The position numbers were made by a program, and so were the translations under genes. From positions 124,001 to 188,000 of the forward strand of contig NZ_AUDY01000011.1 in assembly GCF_000425705.1 (NCBI RefSeq): a stretch of DNA of 64,000 nucleotides. Reading direction: 5' to 3'. This DNA is from Halobacillus kuroshimensis DSM 18393 (lineage in GTDB: Bacteria > Bacillota > Bacilli > Bacillales > Halobacillaceae). Positions 60,129-64,000 of the stretch are shown here, one piece after another (the first letter of the stretch is position 1; every line of letters starts with the position of its first letter). Under the pieces are notes generated by a model. It made no database searches. It saw only the letters and a program-made list of their open reading frames with translations, and was not told the origin of the DNA.

Positions 60129-61238
60129 TTAAGGGTGCAGTCCCCGTGGTCCTGTGTAATGAACCCGAGGGCGGAACAATTTGTTATCCGTATATTGTTC
60201 GGCCACATGAGCACAGATGCCGAGCGTGCGTGCGGAAAAGAAAATCGGTGTATACAAATCAATCGGGATGCCGAGCAGATAATAGACAGGAGCGGCATAA
60301 TAATCCAGATTCGGATACAATCCTTTTTCTTCCTTCATCAACTCTTCTCCTGCTTCACAGCACTCAAGCAGGTCTTCTCTGTTTTTTACAGCTGCCAGAT
60401 TCCGCAGGGCTTCCTTCATTAAAGAGGCGCGGGGATCCATTTTCCTCATATACACCCGGTGGCCGAAGCCCATCACTTTCTCCTTGCGGGCGAGCTTTTC
60501 CAACAGAAGTTGTTGAAAACCTTCGACAGATCTGCCTTCAAGCAGCATGTGCATGACGGCTTCATTGGCCCCTCCGTGAAGGTTCCCCTTAAGAGAAGCG
60601 ACAGCTCCCGTGAGGGCTCCATATAAATCCGAATTGGTGGAAGCAATGACACGGGCGGTAAACGTGGAATTCGGCATTTCATGTTCGCTGTACACCATTA
60701 AAGATTGGTCGAAAATCGACGCTTCCTGCTCATCTGGAACGCGTCCAGTCAGCATATACAAAAAGTTCGCACTGTAGGATAGGTCTGGATCAGGCTCCAG
60801 AATACTTTTCTCCTGCAGAAGGTGATAGCTGCCGGTGGTAATTACTGGAATTTTCGCCAGTAGACGCAGGATCGTCTGTTCCAGATTTTTTCGCTCACCG
60901 AGGTTTTTATCGTACCCGGCGAGGGCTGAGATTCCGGTCCGTAAGGCGTCCATAGGATGAGTATCTTTAGGGAGCTTAGCTAATAGTTGAACCAAACTGT
61001 CGGAAAGAGGAGCTTCTAATTTTAAGGTTTCCTCAAGTTCCTTCTGCTCCGCTCCGTCAGGGAGGCGGCCTTTCAGAAGAAGTTGAATCAAGTCGATGTA
61101 CTGCCGTTTTTCAGCCAGCTCAATCAGATCATAGCCGCGGATGACGATTTCTTCAGCTTCTACATCCAGGTAGGAAAGTTTCGTTTCCGCAGCAATCACA
61201 CCGTTCAACCCGGGTTGAAACATCGTCGTTTTATCCAT
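60129..61238 (-). CDS. mmgD: 2-methylcitrate synthase / citrate synthase
   Basis: A 369-residue citrate-synthase-family enzyme. The catalytic His residues are in LHGGANEAVMHML and GFGHRVYMRKMDPRA, and PNLDYYAAPVYYLLGIP carries the Asp segment. Its position in front of prpD and prpB identifies it as methylcitrate synthase, condensing propionyl-CoA with oxaloacetate. The start follows AAAGGAGG. A cre box lies 20 bases before the start codon. Confidence 0.94.
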   Translation of the reverse strand: MDKTTMFQPGLNGVIAAETKLSYLDVEAEEIVIRGYDLIELAEKRQYIDLIQLLLKGRLPDGAEQKELEETLKLEAPLSDSLVQLLAKLPKDTHPMDALRTGISALAGYDKNLGERKNLEQTILRLLAKIPVITTGSYHLLQEKSILEPDPDLSYSANFLYMLTGRVPDEQEASIFDQSLMVYSEHEMPNSTFTARVIASTNSDLYGALTGAVASLKGNLHGGANEAVMHMLLEGRSVEGFQQLLLEKLARKEKVMGFGHRVYMRKMDPRASLMKEALRNLAAVKNREDLLECCEAGEELMKEEKGLYPNLDYYAAPVYYLLGIPIDLYTPIFFSARTLGICAHVAEQYTDNKLFRPRVHYTGPRGLHP

Positions 61239-61257
61239 GTGGTTCCTCCTTTGGTTA

Positions 61258-61271
61258 GGTAAACGCTTACA
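61258..61271. promoter_or_regulatory. cre box (CcpA site) before mmgD
   Basis: On the minus strand TGTAAGCGTTTACC fits the cre consensus TGWAANCGNTNWCA at nearly all positions. It lies between the 62-aa ORF and mmgD, so CcpA would act as a road block when sugars are plentiful. Confidence 0.8.
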
Positions 61272-61283
61272 AAAAATGAGAGG

Positions 61284-61472
61284 TCAGCCGATCATTTCCC
61301 GACGTACCTGTTGGTAAGCTTCCTTCAAATGCGCAAGATCGCTGTCCTTATCCGTCAGTCCCTCCTGAAGAGTTTCATACATATCCTCCAGTGTGTGAGG
61401 CGCTCCACTACAAACATAAAGCATGATGCCGGATCTCAAATGGTTCAAAAATTCTTCTTTTAGCGACGCCAA
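61284..61472 (-). CDS. 62-aa first ORF of the methylcitrate operon
   Basis: A small soluble protein, starting at TTG behind GAGGTGAAG. The sequence is MASLKEEFLNHLRSGIMLYV, then CSGAPHTLEDMYETLQEGL, and a helical tail. It lies between the cobalamin riboswitch's terminator and mmgD, so it is expressed only when the terminator is read through. I know no family; it may be a small regulator or an accessory subunit. The coding assignment is plausible rather than certain. Confidence 0.55.
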   Translation of the reverse strand: MASLKEEFLNHLRSGIMLYVCSGAPHTLEDMYETLQEGLTDKDSDLAHLKEAYQQVRREMIG

Positions 61473-61508
61473 CAGGACTTCACCTCATCCCTTACAAAAT
61501 ATCGACCA

Positions 61509-61538
61509 TAAAAAAACAACTTCCTTTTAGAAGTTGTT
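61509..61538 (-). terminator. Terminator controlled by the cobalamin riboswitch
   Basis: On the minus strand AACAACTTC and GAAGTTGTT pair around TAAAAG and are followed by TTTTTTAT. It sits 103 bases after the riboswitch and 37 bases before the first ORF, the place of a riboswitch-controlled attenuator. Confidence 0.88.
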
Positions 61539-61542
61539 AAGT

Positions 61543-61605
61543 TTACGTATTGAAAAGCAAACAAACAGGCAGAAAACTGCCTATATGGAAACCATCCGAC
61601 CGCAC
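61543..61605 (-). other. Possible 20-codon leader ORF after the riboswitch
   Basis: A GTG lies four bases after AGGAGGTG and opens a 20-codon frame (VRSDGFHIGSFLPVCLLFNT) ending just before the terminator. It might be a leader peptide, or the site may take part in the folding of the expression platform. Length alone cannot decide. Confidence 0.25.
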
Positions 61606-61640
61606 TTAACACCTCCTATCCTCGTAGGTTTTGATGTCTG

Positions 61641-61815
61641 CTGATACAGGCAGGTCTCCTGGCTTATGATCATGGCGTTCCGGAACCTTCCCATCTTCGT
61701 TTGTGAAGACAGTGGTATGTACGGAACACTCCCAATTACAGTTGCGGGACAGCACCGGATTTTAACCGGTTTCCCTATTAGTCCTTTTCTTTGAAAGAAA
61801 AGGAACCTGTATCTA
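61641..61815 (-). ncRNA. Cobalamin (adenosylcobalamin-type) riboswitch
   Basis: On the minus strand the order of conserved parts is GATACAGGTTCC, AATAGGGAA, CCGGTTAAAATCCGGTGC, TGTCCCGCAACTGTAA (the B12 box region), then AAGCCAGGAGACCTGCCTGT, which closes the P1 stem. These are the hallmarks of the class-I cobalamin aptamer. It lies about 170 bases upstream of a 62-aa ORF and the methylcitrate cycle genes, with a terminator between. Confidence 0.95.
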
Positions 61816-61839
61816 CAACGCTATTCAATTTTCTCTTTC

Positions 61840-61868
61840 AATATAGCAAACATTCGGAAAATAAACAA
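61840..61868 (-). promoter_or_regulatory. Promoter of the methylcitrate operon
   Basis: On the minus strand TTGTTT and TATATT are 17 bases apart, a sigma-A promoter. Transcription would begin about 20 bases before the riboswitch aptamer. Confidence 0.7.
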
Positions 61869-61923
61869 TTTTATTTGAAATTCCGGAAAAAGTTATTCAT
61901 GCCCGCATGGGCGCACACATCAA

Positions 61924-61950
61924 ACAGAATGAGATGTGCGGCGTATACTA
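61924..61950 (+). promoter_or_regulatory. Sigma-K-like promoter of the CotY/CotZ gene
   Basis: AAC is 16 bases upstream of CGTATACTA, one base off the sigma-K pattern AC-N16-CATANNNTA. It lies 31 bases before the start codon, which fits late mother-cell expression of a coat gene. Confidence 0.5.
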
Positions 61951-61980
61951 TCAGGACTGAATGAATAAGGAGTGAAAAAG

Positions 61981-62520
61981 ATGAGTTATGATTATGAAAG
62001 CTCAAGTTACGGTTACGACCATAAACATAAAGACCACTGTGGAAAATCCAAAAAAGTGAAGCATTATAAAAACTGCGTGGAAGATGTACTGGAGGCCATT
62101 GTTTATGCTCAGGACAGAGTGGAAGATGACAGCTGTCACACGTCATGCCAGCAATCCATTGATTCTCTGCTCGGGGATCATAAAGTAAAGAAGAACACCG
62201 TTCCGGTCATTCTTTACTGTGGCTGTGATCCCTTCAAGGGAACAGGCGTGACAACGTATTCGTGCCATGCGAAAAAAGAAACCTTCAAGTGTGTCCACAC
62301 GTACCTTTTCAAAGTGAAGGATGTCCATGATGGGTGTGCGGTCCTTGAACTGCTAGTATTTAAGTCGGATTGGAAGGATGACTCGAAACAGAAGCACTCC
62401 GCATGCAGCCAGATTGATGGAAAAGCCGTTCGTGACCTGGCAGGTACGGGCATCTGCATCACCGTAGATTTATCCTGCTTCTGTGCGGTTACCTGTCTCC
62501 CGGCTGTCCGACTCCATTAA
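61981..62520 (+). CDS. cotZ: Spore coat protein CotY/CotZ
   Basis: A 179-residue cysteine-rich protein. VEDVLEAIVYAQDRVEDD, the CHTSCQQSIDSLLG cysteine pair, NTVPVILYCGCDPFKGTGV, FKCVHTYLFKVKDVHDGCAVLELLVF and the C-terminal TGICITVDLSCFCAVTCLP are diagnostic of CotY/CotZ, the disulphide-linked proteins of the spore crust and exosporium base. The start at 61981 follows AAGGAGTG. A diverged relative lies at 47691. It is monocistronic. Confidence 0.95.
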   Translation: MSYDYESSSYGYDHKHKDHCGKSKKVKHYKNCVEDVLEAIVYAQDRVEDDSCHTSCQQSIDSLLGDHKVKKNTVPVILYCGCDPFKGTGVTTYSCHAKKETFKCVHTYLFKVKDVHDGCAVLELLVFKSDWKDDSKQKHSACSQIDGKAVRDLAGTGICITVDLSCFCAVTCLPAVRLH

Positions 62521-62570
62521 GCTGAAAAAAATTCAAACAAAGTGTCGCTTTGAATCGACTCCATCAAAAA

Positions 62571-62592
62571 AGCCGGCCGCAGCCGGCTTTTC
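62571..62592. terminator. Bidirectional terminator between cotZ and the ParM-partner gene
   Basis: AGCCGGC-CGCA-GCCGGCT has A-runs before it and TTTT after it, so it serves both convergent genes. Confidence 0.88.
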
Positions 62593-62596
62593 TGAT

Positions 62597-62968
62597 TCAG
62601 CCTCCGAAAGCTTCCAACATGTCTTCGATTTCTTTTTGATCAATGAAAGCAGAAGCAGCCAGGGGCGGGACGCTATTCCTGCTTGAAGGGCCGGATGAAA
62701 AGGCGCCTCTGGTGAGCATTTCTTTGATGGTGCGGAGTTCGTCGAGTACAGGGTCTCCTCCAGAGGTGCCTCCTGCTGCCGGTGCGGATAAGTACTGGTG
62801 CAGGGCAGAAAGAAGGAAGTGCTGGAGCGTATTATTTTCCGCGTGGTAGGCCAGTTCTTTTATCACATCCGCTTCGACGGTCTGCGCGTGTCCGGTCCTG
62901 ACGTCTATATATTTCTCAGGAATGGTGACAACGGTTTCGTTGAAGTAATCACGGTAGGTGTGTGACAT
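62597..62968 (-). CDS. Small partner protein of the ParM-like actin
   Basis: A 123-residue protein directly downstream of the ParM-like gene (18-base gap). The N-terminal half (SHTYRDYFNETVVTIPEKYIDVR...ENNTLQHFLLSALHQYL) is helical. The middle is Gly/Ala/Ser-rich linker, and the end is IDQKEIEDMLEAFGG, a conserved-looking acidic tail. ParR, AlfB and Alp7R partners likewise couple DNA to the filament. The DNA-binding part is not recognisable. Function is inferred from position. Confidence 0.6.
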   Translation of the reverse strand: MSHTYRDYFNETVVTIPEKYIDVRTGHAQTVEADVIKELAYHAENNTLQHFLLSALHQYLSAPAAGGTSGGDPVLDELRTIKEMLTRGAFSSGPSSRNSVPPLAASAFIDQKEIEDMLEAFGG

Positions 62969-62986
62969 CGTTTCACCTTCTCACCC

Positions 62987-64000
62987 TTATGACCTGTCAG
63001 CGGTCTGTTTTTTACTGAAGAGCTGCATTTTAGCAAGAATCATCAACCCTCGTACGTTCAATTTGGCCATTTCCTCAGGGAATGTCAATTCAATCGGGCG
63101 TCCTTTTTCACTCCAGGACACAGCAGCTTCACGAATCTGACGCTCGGCAATCTGGGCTGCGCCTCCGACGGCGATATAGCGGGCTGCCCCCTTGATTTCG
63201 TGTGAACTTGAACGGACGCGGTCGAAGTGCTCCAAATATTTTCCAGCCATCAATCGCAGCTGCGGGAGAATGTAGCGGCTGATATCCTTTTTTACGCCTG
63301 CAAAAGGTTCTACATACCATTCCGACTGGCCGCGTGCCAGTTTTTCTTCCAGTTCCGATCTGGAGTTGAAGCTGTACAGCTCATTCTGGCTTACTTTTTG
63401 TATGATGGTATCGAGAAAAGGGTTGATGCCGAACGGCTCACCTTCCACAGAAGCCACCGGTTTATTGTGTTTGATACCGACAAAGTCGACGGAATCTCCT
63501 CCGAGGTCTCCAATGATGACTCCACGCTCCGATTCTTTCACCAGCGATTCATCAGAGACGGCGAGCGTTTCGGGATCGCGGGTGAGGGCCAGATAGGCGA
63601 GGGCGCCTTCTGCCCCGACGATCACATCCTCAATATGGAGAGTTACCACTGCTTCTTTCGGTTCCCGGATCCCGGGCACTTTATGGAAAATGATTGTATG
63701 CGTACCGGTGAGCCGGTTTTTCAACGTATCCTTCCGGCGCTTGTACTGGGTGGTCGGCAGGGAAACCGCCAGTTGATCGATCGTGTACTCGACATCCTTT
63801 TCTGAACCACTGCCGAGCAGGGCGTGGTAAGCAGCAGCGGCAAAAAGAAGAATATACGTCCGTTCTTCATCAACCTTTTGATTGTTAAAGGAAGTCAGGC
63901 TGACATTTCTCTGTTTGACCGCTGACTTGCCGATGTAGTAAATGTTCCGTCGGTCCTGGATGGCCGGGCTTTTGATTTCCACAATCATGTTTTCTTCATA
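62987..64000 (-). CDS. ParM/AlfA-like actin, N-terminus outside the window
   Basis: The frame is open through the right edge, so the visible 333 residues plus four codons lack the first phosphate-binding loop. MIVEIKSPAIQDRRNIYYIG is the strand region about 40 residues into ParM-family actins. IIGDLGGDSVDFVGI is the second phosphate motif and YIAVGGAAQIAERQI the adenosine motif. The protein would form ATP-driven filaments that segregate DNA. In a chromosome it may belong to an integrated plasmid or phage, or serve a host role. A small partner gene follows. Confidence 0.85.
   Translation of the reverse strand, partial: YEENMIVEIKSPAIQDRRNIYYIGKSAVKQRNVSLTSFNNQKVDEERTYILLFAAAAYHALLGSGSEKDVEYTIDQLAVSLPTTQYKRRKDTLKNRLTGTHTIIFHKVPGIREPKEAVVTLHIEDVIVGAEGALAYLALTRDPETLAVSDESLVKESERGVIIGDLGGDSVDFVGIKHNKPVASVEGEPFGINPFLDTIIQKVSQNELYSFNSRSELEEKLARGQSEWYVEPFAGVKKDISRYILPQLRLMAGKYLEHFDRVRSSSHEIKGAARYIAVGGAAQIAERQIREAAVSWSEKGRPIELTFPEEMAKLNVRGLMILAKMQLFSKKQTADRS

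Overview
The window looks like chromosome from a spore-forming, low-GC Gram-positive bacterium of the Bacillaceae, probably a moderate halophile of the Halobacillus type. This is inferred from a choline dehydrogenase for glycine betaine synthesis, LtaS, CotY/CotZ spore-coat proteins, YheC/YheD-type sporulation ATP-grasp proteins, Bacillus-style Shine-Dalgarno sites, a cre box, and the acidic bias of many proteins. I saw no rRNA, tRNA, CRISPR array or transposase. The first gene (choline dehydrogenase) and the last gene (ParM-like) are cut by the window edges.

Layout. 1-3.7 kb: choline dehydrogenase end, then an arsenic resistance locus (small membrane protein, arsR, arsB, arsC) with two ArsR-type palindromes. 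3.7-7.7 kb: minus-strand glycosyltransferase, a small DUF1540 protein, an alpha/beta hydrolase and a polytopic membrane protein. 7.8-13.4 kb: nucleoside hydrolase, ROK sugar kinase without its zinc ligands, topoisomerase III, and a phosphofructokinase paralogue that has lost ATP/Mg-site residues. 13.5-20 kb: small membrane and conserved proteins, LtaS, FAD monooxygenase. 20-28 kb: YhgE/Pip protein, NIF3-like domain protein, and a TetR / MMPL transporter / YhgE-like secreted protein locus. 28-30.4 kb: PRPP synthase paralogue and class I aldolase. 30.5-36.6 kb: Fur-controlled siderophore ABC transporter (yclNOPQ type), a MerR regulator and a Bcr/CflA exporter, with matching MerR-type promoters at both ends. 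36.6-43.3 kb: beta-helix protein, SDR, TspO-like protein, P450, hexapeptide acyltransferase, CBO0543 protein, GNAT.

43.3-54.4 kb is the most unusual region. It holds six YheC/YheD-type ATP-grasp proteins, an L-amino-acid-ligase-like ATP-grasp enzyme, a MurF-like ligase and a diverged CotY/CotZ protein. Five of these form one minus-strand operon. I read it as a candidate peptide-ligation system acting on or in the spore envelope. 54.4-57.3 kb: small hypotheticals and a secreted M28 aminopeptidase. 57.7-61.9 kb: the 2-methylcitrate cycle operon (a 62-aa ORF, mmgD, prpD, prpB) behind a cobalamin riboswitch with a terminator, plus a cre box; this fits B12-dependent choice between two propionate pathways. 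62-64 kb: CotY/CotZ coat protein, and a ParM-like actin with a small partner.

A dispersed hairpin-rich intergenic element occurs four times (about 23, 29, 37.8 and 46 kb). Every copy lies between convergent genes, and two copies are bracketed by near-identical terminator hairpins.
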